From contig CADBSI010000024.1 in the NCBI GenBank assembly GCA_902797275.1, positions 1-42,545 of the forward strand: a stretch of 42,545 nt of DNA, written 5' to 3'. Positions 25,720 to 33,526 of the stretch are shown here, one piece after another. Both the position numbers and the translations under genes were made by a program. This stretch comes from an uncultured Erysipelotrichaceae bacterium. GTDB taxonomy: Bacteria; Bacillota_I; Bacilli_A; RF39; UBA660. Under the pieces are notes generated by a model. The model had not been told where the DNA came from and searched no databases. It saw only the letters and a program-made list of their open reading frames with translations. Positions within the stretch are counted from its first letter, which is position 1. Every line of letters begins with the position of its first letter.

Positions 25720-26337
25720 ATGAATTTAAAATATTTAGGTAGATTAATTGATGAATATAAAAGGGGTTTTAATATTAGTAAGTTTAATTATTTTGATGCA
25801 AACGATTATAAGAAATTTATAATTTGGTTAGAAGATTTAAAACTAAGTAGTTTTCGATATAGGAGTTTTTTAGAAAGTAATAATATTATTAATGCTAGTA
25901 GTTCTTTAGTTGAATTTGGAAAGGGTAAGTATGATACTATTACTGATGTTAGAGATAGGGCAATTTTAATAACTGAATATGCTAGTTCTTTTTCTGATAT
26001 TGGTAAAAGATTAATTATTGATGGATGTGCATCTGATATTAAAGATAAAGTATCTATTAAATTAAATAATAATATGGGAACTTTGACTTTGCATAGACCA
26101 GATATTTTTTTAATTCAAAATCCTACTGAAAATGAATTAGAACTTGCTTATAATTTAATTAGAAATAATTATTTTGTGTGTGTTGGTGCTCATAAAAATC
26201 GGTATGAAAAGAATTATAATGAAGAATTACAAAAATTAAATGAATTAAAAATAGCCTGTAAAAATTATCTTGAAATGTGTGAAAAAACAGATCTTGAAAC
26301 TAGAAATACAGTAGTTTATACTAAAAGGCATAATTAG
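25720..26337 (+). CDS. Hypothetical protein, unrecognised
   Basis: The 205-aa soluble protein has mixed helix and strand character and no membrane segment or clear catalytic motif. Its midsection (about residues 65-125: GKGKYDTITDVRDRAILITEY, then VSIKLNNNMGTLTLHRPDIFL) looks like a compact alpha/beta domain. The C-terminus is a charged helix. AGAGGTG precedes the ATG. It sits between the GT4 gene and the L13 promoter. No function is proposed. Confidence 0.7.
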   Translation: MNLKYLGRLIDEYKRGFNISKFNYFDANDYKKFIIWLEDLKLSSFRYRSFLESNNIINASSSLVEFGKGKYDTITDVRDRAILITEYASSFSDIGKRLIIDGCASDIKDKVSIKLNNNMGTLTLHRPDIFLIQNPTENELELAYNLIRNNYFVCVGAHKNRYEKNYNEELQKLNELKIACKNYLEMCEKTDLETRNTVVYTKRHN

Positions 26338-26414
26338 TTATATAATTATTTTATAAAATAATGAAAAATGGTTAGAAAATCAACAAAAAATAGTATAAAA
26401 ATATCTAAAAATTG

Positions 26415-26443
26415 TTGACTTTTATAGATAGTTTTTGTATAAT
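26415..26443 (+). promoter_or_regulatory. SigA promoter for rplM-rpsI
   Basis: TTGACT, a 17-base spacer and TATAAT. Confidence 0.8.
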
Positions 26444-26447
26444 CTAT

Positions 26448-26510
26448 ATCGGTACATTGATTCCCGGGTAGTTTTATGGTGGGAACATAAAACTCTAGAA
26501 AAAAGGAGAA
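26448..26510 (+). promoter_or_regulatory. L13 leader (ribosomal protein autoregulatory element)
   Basis: The short structured leader just before rplM contains paired segments GTTTTATG and CATAAAAC around GTGGGAA, plus a GGTACATTGATTCCCGGG segment. Position and appearance match the L13 leader motif of Bacillota, thought to let ribosomal protein L13 repress its own operon. The assignment is by eye; a covariance model search would settle it. Confidence 0.6.
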
Positions 26511-26513
26511 TAT

Positions 26514-26945
26514 ATGAAAAGTTTTATACAAAGAAAAGAAGATGTAGTTCGTTCTTGGTATGTTATTGATGCTAAAGACGAACCACTTGGTCGTGTTGCT
26601 ACACGTGCCGCTCATATTTTAAGAGGAAAGCATAAGGTAACTTATACACCAAATGTTGATTGTGGTGATTATGTTATAATTATTAATGCAAAGAAAGTTA
26701 ATTTAACTGGTAATAAGTTGAATGATAAAATGTATTACAATCATTCAATGTATCCAGGAGGATTAAGAGAAAGAAATGCCAAAGAAATGCGTGAAAGTTA
26801 TCCAATTGAAATGATTGAAAGAGCAGTTAAAGGAATGCTACCTCATAATCGTTTAGGAAGAGCTATGGGTAAAAAATTATTTGTTTATGAAGGTGAAACT
26901 CATCCTCATACAGCTCAAAAACCTACCCAAATAGAAGTTAGATAG
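26514..26945 (+). CDS. rplM: 50S ribosomal protein L13
   Basis: Ribosomal protein L13. The 143-aa sequence has the standard segments WYVIDAKDEPLGRVATRAAH, GKHKVTYTPNVDCGDYVI, PGGLRERNAKEM and AVKGMLPHNRLGRAMGKKL. It is full length, with SD AAAGGAG. It is followed 13 bases later by rpsI, the conserved pair in nearly all bacteria. Confidence 0.98.
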   Translation: MKSFIQRKEDVVRSWYVIDAKDEPLGRVATRAAHILRGKHKVTYTPNVDCGDYVIIINAKKVNLTGNKLNDKMYYNHSMYPGGLRERNAKEMRESYPIEMIERAVKGMLPHNRLGRAMGKKLFVYEGETHPHTAQKPTQIEVR

Positions 26946-26958
26946 GAGATAATAGTAT

Positions 26959-27372
26959 ATGGCAAGAGAATATATGGCTACTGGAAAAAGAAAAGGTAGT
27001 GTTGCAAAAGTTAAATTAACAAATGGAACAGGAAAAATTACTGTTAATGGTCGTGATGTACGTGAATATTTTCCATTTGAAACATTAGTAATGGATTTAG
27101 AACAACCACTAGTATTAACTAATACAAAAGAATTATTCGATGTAGAAGTAGATACTTTTGGTGGAGGATTCAGAGGTCAATCAGGAGCTATTCGTTTAGG
27201 AATTACAAGAGCTTTACTTGAATATGATGAAACTACTAGTAAAGATAGTGAAAATAGTTTAAGAAAATCTTTAAAAGCTGCTGGATTTATTACTCGTGAT
27301 CCAAGAGTTAAAGAACGTAAAAAATACGGTCTTAAAAAAGCTCGTCGTGCTCCACAATTCTCAAAACGTTAG
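26959..27372 (+). CDS. rpsI: 30S ribosomal protein S9
   Basis: Ribosomal protein S9. The 137-aa protein has ATGKRKGSVAKVKLTNGTGK, the GGGFRGQSGAIRLGITRAL core and the basic C-terminal tail ending KARRAPQFSKR, whose final Lys-Arg contacts tRNA at the P site. The SD AGGAGAT overlaps the end of rplM. A terminator follows. Confidence 0.98.
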   Translation: MAREYMATGKRKGSVAKVKLTNGTGKITVNGRDVREYFPFETLVMDLEQPLVLTNTKELFDVEVDTFGGGFRGQSGAIRLGITRALLEYDETTSKDSENSLRKSLKAAGFITRDPRVKERKKYGLKKARRAPQFSKR

Positions 27373-27382
27373 TTTTAGAATA

Positions 27383-27424
27383 ATAAACCTTGTAAACTTT
27401 ATGTTTATGAGGCTTTTTATTTTT
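27383..27424 (+). terminator. Terminator after rpsI
   Basis: AAACCTTGTAAAC pairs with GTTTATGAGG plus CTTT, using G-U pairs and one bulge, and is followed by TTTATTTTTC. Confidence 0.65.
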
Positions 27425-27462
27425 CTTAATATTATATATAATTATTTATAGGGAGAAACAAA

Positions 27463-28293
27463 ATGAATATATTTATAATTAATCCTAAAGCAGGTAATAA
27501 AATGGGACTTGAATTAATACCAGAACTTATGAATTTACCAGATGTTTTAATTCATGTTACAAAAAATAAAGGAGAAGCTATTACTTTTTTAGATGATATA
27601 GTAAAAGAATTTCCTCATTCAATTGTTTATAGTGTAGGAGGGGATGGAACTTTAAATGAAGTTGTAAATGGAATATATGATACAGATTGTAAACTTCATA
27701 TAGTACCATTTGGTTCAGGAAATGACTATTATCGTATAGTTAAAAATATAACTGAACAAAGCGTTGATGTTGGAATGGTTAATGAAAGAAAATTTATTAA
27801 CATTGCTTCTTTGGGAGTAGATGCTGATATTGTAAACCATGTTAATCATGATCGACATATCTTTTTAAAGTATCCAAGAAATATTATAAAAACCTTGGTT
27901 CAATATGAAAAAAAAGAACTCATAGTTGATTCAGAGAAAAAATTAATAAATATTTTAGCTATTTGTAAAGGAAAATATTATGGAAATGGAGTACCTATTA
28001 ATCCTTATTATACTTTAGATGATGGAGTATTTAATTGTTTTACAGCAACAAATTTAAGTAATTTAAAAATGATAAAATGTTTTCTTGAAATATTTAAAGA
28101 AAAACATTTAGACAATAACCATGTTGAAGTATCAAGAATAAAAAATTTAAAAGTTAGTAGTAATTTTCCTATTATGTGTCAAGCTGATGGAGAGGTTTTT
28201 GAAGATACAAACTTTAATTTTCAAGTTATGCCTAAGAAATTAACAATTACTAACAGAATACCAGATAATATAAAAAGAATGATTTATCGTTAA
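27463..28293 (+). CDS. Diacylglycerol kinase-like lipid kinase (DgkB/YegS/BmrU family)
   Basis: The 276-aa protein has the DAGK catalytic signatures: NPKAGNKMG at the N-terminus, the nucleotide-binding SVGGDGTLNEVVNG (around residues 60-73), PFGSGNDYYR and DDGVFNCFTATNL in the second domain. DgkB recycles diacylglycerol, formed during lipoteichoic acid synthesis, into phosphatidic acid. That would fit the two diacylglycerol glycosyltransferases in this window, but exact substrate is inferred. It is monocistronic, with SD GGGAGAAA. Confidence 0.85.
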   Translation: MNIFIINPKAGNKMGLELIPELMNLPDVLIHVTKNKGEAITFLDDIVKEFPHSIVYSVGGDGTLNEVVNGIYDTDCKLHIVPFGSGNDYYRIVKNITEQSVDVGMVNERKFINIASLGVDADIVNHVNHDRHIFLKYPRNIIKTLVQYEKKELIVDSEKKLINILAICKGKYYGNGVPINPYYTLDDGVFNCFTATNLSNLKMIKCFLEIFKEKHLDNNHVEVSRIKNLKVSSNFPIMCQADGEVFEDTNFNFQVMPKKLTITNRIPDNIKRMIYR

Positions 28294-28304
28294 TCATTCT
28301 TTAA
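28276..28304 (+). terminator. Terminator overlapping the end of the lipid kinase gene
   Basis: AGAATGATT pairs with AATCATTCT and is followed by TTAATATTTT. The stop codon lies inside the hairpin. The minus-strand VanY-like gene converges on it. Confidence 0.65.
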
Positions 28305-29251
28305 TATTTTATTTTATTAATTACTTCTATATGCCAGTCTTCTCTATAACTCGCATTTAAAAGAGGAAATGTTAAACCAAATTTACTAGCATTTTCATGA
28401 GCCCATCCCATACTAGGACAATTATAATCATTTCTACCATAGCCACAAACACTACCATCACTTTGATAAAACTCCAAATCCGAAGCAATTCCAAATCCAT
28501 GTAAGGAATAACCAGGGGGAGCTGCTCTTCCTCTTGTCATGGTATTATAATATTTAACTTGGGTATTATAACTTCTACATCCTTGACCACTCATAGTTAT
28601 TTTATACCCATTTTTACTTGCTTCTTCAATAAAAGCATTTAATCTTGTATAAAAATAATTGTTATAACCAAATGGATTATTATACCTATCTCTTTCTAAA
28701 TTACTAGAACAAGTTGTACCGGAGTAAGTACTATAATTACCATACCTATATTGAGGGTAATAAAAAACTCCATCAATAACGTATACTTTATTTTGTTTAT
28801 TATAATCAGTTTCATTTAAATTAAGTGTATCTTTTTTTATTTCTTCTACTTTTGTTTCTTCATTTTCATTTTCTTTAATATTATTATTTAAAGTAATAGC
28901 ATTTTCCAAATAACCATTCTTAGTACTTAAATCAAGATCTTTGTTTTTTAAAGAATTATAAACTTTAAAATAATTTCTATAAGCTTTAGATGAATAAGAA
29001 TAACAAACATTATTATTTAAAGTATTATGTAAAATAAAAGCAAGTAAAAATATAATAAAACAAGGAAAAAATAATTTAATTTGTTTTTTTAAATAATATT
29101 TATTAATAAAACCATTTTCTTTTTTATACTTAATCAATTTAATGAAAATTTTTTCAAAATAAATAAGTGGAATAACAGTCATACAAGAAGCTATAAATAC
29201 TTTTAAATAATAAGTAAACACTAATAAATTATAATTATTACATGTAAACAT
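28301..29251 (-). CDS. Membrane-anchored VanY-like D,D-carboxypeptidase (M15B)
   Basis: The 316-aa protein has two N-terminal membrane helices (about residues 10-30 and 65-82), a spacer rich in Asn and Glu, then a C-terminal M15B peptidase domain. Zn-site features are SLHGFGIASDLEF (His and Asp ligands) and EDWHIEV (catalytic Glu and third His). It would trim D-Ala from stem peptides outside the cell. The start is the ATG at 29249-29251, eight bases after the SD AGGGGG; the upstream ATG at 29272 lies before that SD. The layout with two helices is unusual for VanY, which has one anchor. Confidence 0.8.
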   Translation of the reverse strand: MFTCNNYNLLVFTYYLKVFIASCMTVIPLIYFEKIFIKLIKYKKENGFINKYYLKKQIKLFFPCFIIFLLAFILHNTLNNNVCYSYSSKAYRNYFKVYNSLKNKDLDLSTKNGYLENAITLNNNIKENENEETKVEEIKKDTLNLNETDYNKQNKVYVIDGVFYYPQYRYGNYSTYSGTTCSSNLERDRYNNPFGYNNYFYTRLNAFIEEASKNGYKITMSGQGCRSYNTQVKYYNTMTRGRAAPPGYSLHGFGIASDLEFYQSDGSVCGYGRNDYNCPSMGWAHENASKFGLTFPLLNASYREDWHIEVINKIKY

Positions 29252-29415
29252 ATTTCCCCCTAAATCTGGCATATTGTACCATAAAAAGAGAAAAAAAGCA
29301 AATATTTGTTATATTTTTATAATATAGTATAAAACATTTTAAAATATTTAATTATATAATGTTAGTATTAATAATTAAAATAAATAAATTTTGATTGTAA
29401 AATAGGTCTTTTTCG

Positions 29416-29443
29416 TTGTCAAATTAATTGTTTAAAATATTAT
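29416..29443 (+). promoter_or_regulatory. Probable promoter for guaD-dnaI-RNB operon
   Basis: TTGTCA, a 16-base spacer and TATTAT, about 28 bases before the guaD ATG. The rest of the 29252-29471 gap holds AT-rich DNA with no other feature seen. Confidence 0.5.
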
Positions 29444-29471
29444 TTTGTGTTAATATTAAGATGAGGTTTAT

Positions 29472-29921
29472 ATGAAGGAATATTTTGATTATGCAACTAT
29501 GGTTGCAAGTAAAGGGGTTTTGAATGAAGAAGGAGGACCGTTTGGTGCTGTTATAGTAAAAAATGGAAAAATAGTTGGAATTGGTAATAATAAAGTATTA
29601 TTAAAAAATGATCCAACAGCTCATGCTGAAATAACAGCTATTCGCGATGCTTGTAAAAACTTAAATACTTATGACTTAACAGGTTGTATCATTTATTCAA
29701 CTAGTGAACCATGTCCTATGTGTTTATCAGCTATTATCTGGTCAAATATTAAAGAAGTATATTATGCAACTACTAGATTAGAAGTAGCAAGAATAGGTTT
29801 TCGTGATAATTTAATCTATGATTATTTAGAAAATAAAAATAAAAATGTAATTAAAATTAAAAAAATAGAAAATAAAGATTGTAAGGAATTATTAAATAAT
29901 TATAAAAATAAAATTTATTAG
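29472..29921 (+). CDS. guaD: Guanine deaminase-like nucleoside deaminase
   Basis: Zn-dependent cytidine-deaminase-fold enzyme converting guanine to xanthine in purine salvage. The Zn site is HAE (in DPTAHAEITAIRDAC) and PCPMC. The sequence follows B. subtilis GuaD closely (GGPFGAVIVKNGKIVG, TAHAEITAIRDACKNL, YSTSEPCPMCLSAIIW), and lacks features of tRNA adenosine deaminase TadA. Length is 149 aa. It is followed eight bases later by dnaI with AGGAGG between. Confidence 0.85.
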   Translation: MKEYFDYATMVASKGVLNEEGGPFGAVIVKNGKIVGIGNNKVLLKNDPTAHAEITAIRDACKNLNTYDLTGCIIYSTSEPCPMCLSAIIWSNIKEVYYATTRLEVARIGFRDNLIYDYLENKNKNVIKIKKIENKDCKELLNNYKNKIY

Positions 29922-29928
29922 GAGGAGT

Positions 29929-30834
29929 ATGGAAAAATTAGGAGTTAAAAAAAATAATACAAATTTATTAAAAACTAATTATGCATCTGCTTTAACTGAT
30001 ATTTATTTCAAACAAATAACTGATAATCTTGATGTAGATCAAACAGTTAAAATGAAATATACATCACGTCTTAAAGAGGCTAGTTTAGAACTTAAAAATT
30101 GTTCTAATTGTTCTTCTTTACTTGCTTGTAAAAATGCTTTAGCAGGATTTATTTTAACCCCTAAAGTTTCTAATAATGCTATTACTTTTTCTTATCAGAA
30201 ATGTAAATATAAAGAGGAATGTGAAAAAATAAATAAATATAAAAATAATGTTTATTATTTTGAAATGCCTACTTTAATTAAAAATGCTAGTTTTAAAAAT
30301 ATTTATAAAGATGATTTAAAACGTTTAGAAATAATAAAAAAAATTAAATCTTTTTATGATGATTATAGAGAAAATAAAGATTGTAAAGGAATTTATCTAA
30401 CTGGTAATTTTGGTTCAGGTAAATCTTATTTAATAGCAGCTTTATTTAATGAACTTGCTAAACAAAATTATCAAAGTGCTATTATTTATTTTCCAGAATT
30501 TTTAAGAAGTCTAAAAGCAAGTTTTAATACTAGTAGTTTATATGAAGAAAAATTTGATTATATTAAAAAAGTACCACTTTTATTAATAGATGATATAGGA
30601 GCTGAAAAGTTAACTGATTGGGCAAGAGATGAAATACTAGGAAGTATTTTACAATATAGAATGGATTTTAATTTAAAAACTTTTTTTACTTCTAACTTAA
30701 CAATAGAAGAACTTGAAAATCATCTCCAATTTACCAATGGTGTAATTGATAAAGTTAAAGCTAGAAGAATAATCGAAAGAATTAAATATTTAAGTTGTGA
30801 AATTACTTTAGTAAGTGTTAATAGAAGGAGTTAG
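29929..30834 (+). CDS. dnaI: Primosomal helicase loader DnaI
   Basis: Loads the replicative helicase DnaC/DnaB at origin and restart sites. The N-terminal domain carries a Cys-rich Zn-binding segment (CSNCSSLLAC and KCKYKEEC, about residues 59-100). The C-terminal AAA+ domain has Walker A GNFGSGKS (159-166), Walker B LLLIDDIGAE and sensor TFFTSNL. The 301-aa length fits. Normally it follows dnaB; here it lies between guaD and an RNB nuclease gene, with four bases to the latter. Confidence 0.93.
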   Translation: MEKLGVKKNNTNLLKTNYASALTDIYFKQITDNLDVDQTVKMKYTSRLKEASLELKNCSNCSSLLACKNALAGFILTPKVSNNAITFSYQKCKYKEECEKINKYKNNVYYFEMPTLIKNASFKNIYKDDLKRLEIIKKIKSFYDDYRENKDCKGIYLTGNFGSGKSYLIAALFNELAKQNYQSAIIYFPEFLRSLKASFNTSSLYEEKFDYIKKVPLLLIDDIGAEKLTDWARDEILGSILQYRMDFNLKTFFTSNLTIEELENHLQFTNGVIDKVKARRIIERIKYLSCEITLVSVNRRS

Positions 30835-30837
30835 AAT

Positions 30838-32661
30838 ATGAAAGAAAGCAATATGTTAAGATTAAAAATAATATTAAAAAGCAGTGATTACAATAACTGT
30901 CGTATGCATTTAAATCTTGATGATAATGCTTTCTTTTTATTACTTATTAATATAATAGAAGATGCAGTTATTAACTATAATCCTATAAATAACTATGAAT
31001 ATTTAACTAAAGCTAGTTCTTATTTAAAAATATCTTATGAACAACTTAGTAAAAATAAAAAAAGTCATTATCACTCTTTAATAGCAAAACTTAAAAAATT
31101 ATATAAAAAAGCCATAGGAATGGTTGATTTATATGATCAAGAATACTTTCGTAATACTAGTATTAATTTAGAAGATATTTTAAGTAGAAAAAAAGAAAAA
31201 ATAATTAATAATGTAAATGATAATTATTTATATAAATTAGTCTATGAAACAATATTTAATTTTAAAAATTTAGAATACTTAGATATTTTAATTGAAAAAG
31301 ATCCTAGTATTGTAAATGTTAGCAAAGAAACACCTATTTTTTTAGATATAATTGATACTTATTTAAAATGTTTAAAAGATAAAGATAAGAAAAACTCTTC
31401 TTATTATTTGAGAGTAATTAACAAATTTCTTGATACAAATACATTTGAACTTGATAATCAAATAAGGGAAGATATTCTAGAAACTTTAAATGATTTTATT
31501 AATTATAAAAATGGTTTAACTAAAACTGATTTAGAAGATCTTAAAAATATAATTAGTAAATTAAAAAAGCAATATGTTTTAAATAATTATAATATTAATT
31601 TAGATGAATATGAAATGAATAAAAGTGAAATGGATATTTTAGAACACTTTGAAGATATGCTTGAGAATAGAATTTATTTAAATGATTATATTATAACTAT
31701 AGATGATATAGATTCAACTGTATTAGATGATGGAATATCAATTGAAAGACTTAAAAATGGAAATATCATGTTTAAAGTTCATATAACTGATCCTTTAGGA
31801 ATGTATAGTTATAATTCAAGTATTATAACTGATGCTAAGTTAAGAACAACAACTATCTATAATATAAATCCACCTAGTCAAATGCTACCAAGTATTTTAT
31901 CAAGTAATAAGTTATCGCTTTTAAAAAATAAAAAAAGACTTGCTAAAAGTTTTTGCTTTGAATTTAGTAAAGAACATGGAATAGTTGATTTTAAAGTTTT
32001 AAATACAGTTATAAATGTAAGTAAAAGACATACGTATACAGAAATAAATGATTTATATAAAAAAGGTGGAACAACTAAAGAAGAAACAGAAATGTTAGGT
32101 TTATATGATGAAGTTTTAAAATATTTGAAAAAATTATTTAAAAATGCTAAAATTTATGAAGAATTAAAAAGAGAAAGTATTATTGGTAATAAACAAGGAA
32201 CATCTTCTTTTTCAGAAAGTTTAATTAGTTATTTAATGATGTTTACAGGTTTTAAAACAGCTGAAATGTTTCATGATTTAGGTTATCCATATGCTTATAG
32301 ATGTCATAAAATAGATGAGAAATGGCTAATTATTTTAGATGAATATATAAAAAATCCCAAAGATATAAATCAAAAGAAAATGTTAATGGATATAAAATCT
32401 AGATTTCCTAAAGCTTTCTATACTAGATTTAATCAAGGACATAAAGGTTTAGACGTATCTTACTATTCTCATATTACCAGTCCTTTAAGAAGATTTTGTG
32501 ATATTTTAAATTTATTATGTTTAGATACTTGTTATTTTAAAAAGCCAACTGATAGACAAATTTATCAATTAGAAAAAGAAATAGATACTACTTGTGATTA
32601 TATAAATATGCAAAGTAATTCAATAGATGAGTATTTAAGTAAAATAAAAGTAAAAAAATAA
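30838..32661 (+). CDS. RNB-domain ribonuclease, RNase II/R-like, divergent
   Basis: Predicted 3'-5' exoribonuclease fold. The RNB domain starts near residue 287 with TIDDIDSTVLDDG (Asp289, Asp297, Asp298) and ends with YYSHITSPLRRFCDILN (the family's Y-x-H-F-T-S-P-I-R-R-Y). The first ~285 residues are helical and do not look like the cold-shock domains of RNase R. No C-terminal S1 domain is present; the protein ends soon after RNB at 607 aa. Where the family has a second Asp (D207 of E. coli RNase II), this protein has Val295, so activity may be altered. SD AAGGAG is good. Confidence 0.75.
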   Translation: MKESNMLRLKIILKSSDYNNCRMHLNLDDNAFFLLLINIIEDAVINYNPINNYEYLTKASSYLKISYEQLSKNKKSHYHSLIAKLKKLYKKAIGMVDLYDQEYFRNTSINLEDILSRKKEKIINNVNDNYLYKLVYETIFNFKNLEYLDILIEKDPSIVNVSKETPIFLDIIDTYLKCLKDKDKKNSSYYLRVINKFLDTNTFELDNQIREDILETLNDFINYKNGLTKTDLEDLKNIISKLKKQYVLNNYNINLDEYEMNKSEMDILEHFEDMLENRIYLNDYIITIDDIDSTVLDDGISIERLKNGNIMFKVHITDPLGMYSYNSSIITDAKLRTTTIYNINPPSQMLPSILSSNKLSLLKNKKRLAKSFCFEFSKEHGIVDFKVLNTVINVSKRHTYTEINDLYKKGGTTKEETEMLGLYDEVLKYLKKLFKNAKIYEELKRESIIGNKQGTSSFSESLISYLMMFTGFKTAEMFHDLGYPYAYRCHKIDEKWLIILDEYIKNPKDINQKKMLMDIKSRFPKAFYTRFNQGHKGLDVSYYSHITSPLRRFCDILNLLCLDTCYFKKPTDRQIYQLEKEIDTTCDYINMQSNSIDEYLSKIKVKK

Positions 32662-32734
32662 AAAAAATTTAATTTTATTGCTTTTACTTGTAATTTTAAA
32701 ATTATAGTTTATAATTAAATTAAAAGGAGAATTT

Positions 32735-33424
32735 ATGAAAGAAAATAATTTAAAAGTTTTAGTTGTTATTTTAACAATATTAGTACTTTGTTTAGGAGGT
32801 TTTATTATTTACGATAAAGTATTAAAAGATAATAATATAGAAAATAAAGATAATGATAATAAGACTGATAATGATAATGACAAAGTTGTAGTAGATGATA
32901 GTAAAATAGAAATACATAATAGTATTGATTATGATAATTGTAATCTTGATTTAACTAATTCTGTTAATCGTTTTGTTTGCTATAATGAGAAATTATTTTA
33001 TAATGAGTATGCAAATGGTATAAATGCTAAAGATTTCTTAACTACTTATTTAACTTATTTTTCTTCTAAAAGTGATACTTTAATTCATGAAGAACAAATA
33101 AATGATATTAATTGGAAAAGAAGTATTAGTAAAAGTGCAAGTAAACAGTTAATTAATAAATACTTTGGCACTTTAGAAATACCTAAGTTAGACACAAGTA
33201 ATGAAGAATTTGTTTTACAAGAAGATAATGATAACTATTATATAATAGGAAGAAGTATTGGAATGGATAACAAGATTTTAACATTTAAAGCATCTGAAAA
33301 AATAGGTGATTATGAATATAAACTTATCTTTAATATAACAGATGGTTATTCTAATAATTTTGGTACTAGAACTATGAAAATTAAATTAAATGGTAATTAC
33401 TATCAAATAAAAGAAATTAGCTAA
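32735..33424 (+). CDS. Membrane-anchored extracytoplasmic protein, unknown
   Basis: The 229-aa protein has an N-terminal signal-anchor (about residues 7-27, VLVVILTILVLCLGGFIIY). A low-complexity Asp/Asn/Lys linker (about 32-60) follows, then a soluble ~165-residue domain without recognised motif. The linker suggests a surface protein projecting from the membrane. SD AAAGGAG. Its last five codons and stop lie within the left copy of a 35-bp direct repeat that also serves as its terminator. Confidence 0.7.
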   Translation: MKENNLKVLVVILTILVLCLGGFIIYDKVLKDNNIENKDNDNKTDNDNDKVVVDDSKIEIHNSIDYDNCNLDLTNSVNRFVCYNEKLFYNEYANGINAKDFLTTYLTYFSSKSDTLIHEEQINDINWKRSISKSASKQLINKYFGTLEIPKLDTSNEEFVLQEDNDNYYIIGRSIGMDNKILTFKASEKIGDYEYKLIFNITDGYSNNFGTRTMKIKLNGNYYQIKEIS

Positions 33425-33440
33425 GGCTAATTTTTTTGTA
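33406..33440 (+). repeat. Left 35-bp direct repeat with terminator hairpin
   Basis: It contains AATAAAAGAAATTAGC and TAAGGCTAA, then seven T and GTA. It matches the sequence at 36926-36961 except for one T in the T run. TTAGC-TAAG-GCTAA forms a terminator hairpin. The copy overlaps the end of the preceding CDS. Confidence 0.9.
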
Positions 33441-33491
33441 AAATAAAAGTAAATAATATAATAATAAAAATGTTTATTCATAAATATATGA

Positions 33492-33497
33492 TACAAT
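33492..33497 (+). promoter_or_regulatory. Extended -10 (TGA-TACAAT) for cassette genes
   Basis: TACAAT is preceded by TGA, giving an extended -10 element 29 bases before the ATG at 33527. The -35 region is poor. Confidence 0.4.
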
Positions 33498-33526
33498 GTA
33501 TATGAGAATAGGAGTTGTATAAAAAT

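Noticed and set aside
26346..26615. Minus-strand ORF across the L13 leader
   Set aside because: It overlaps the promoter, leader and start of rplM and has no independent support.
29252..29272. Longer VanY-like N-terminus from ATG at 29272
   Set aside because: A strong SD (AGGGGG) lies inside this segment, eight bases before the next ATG.
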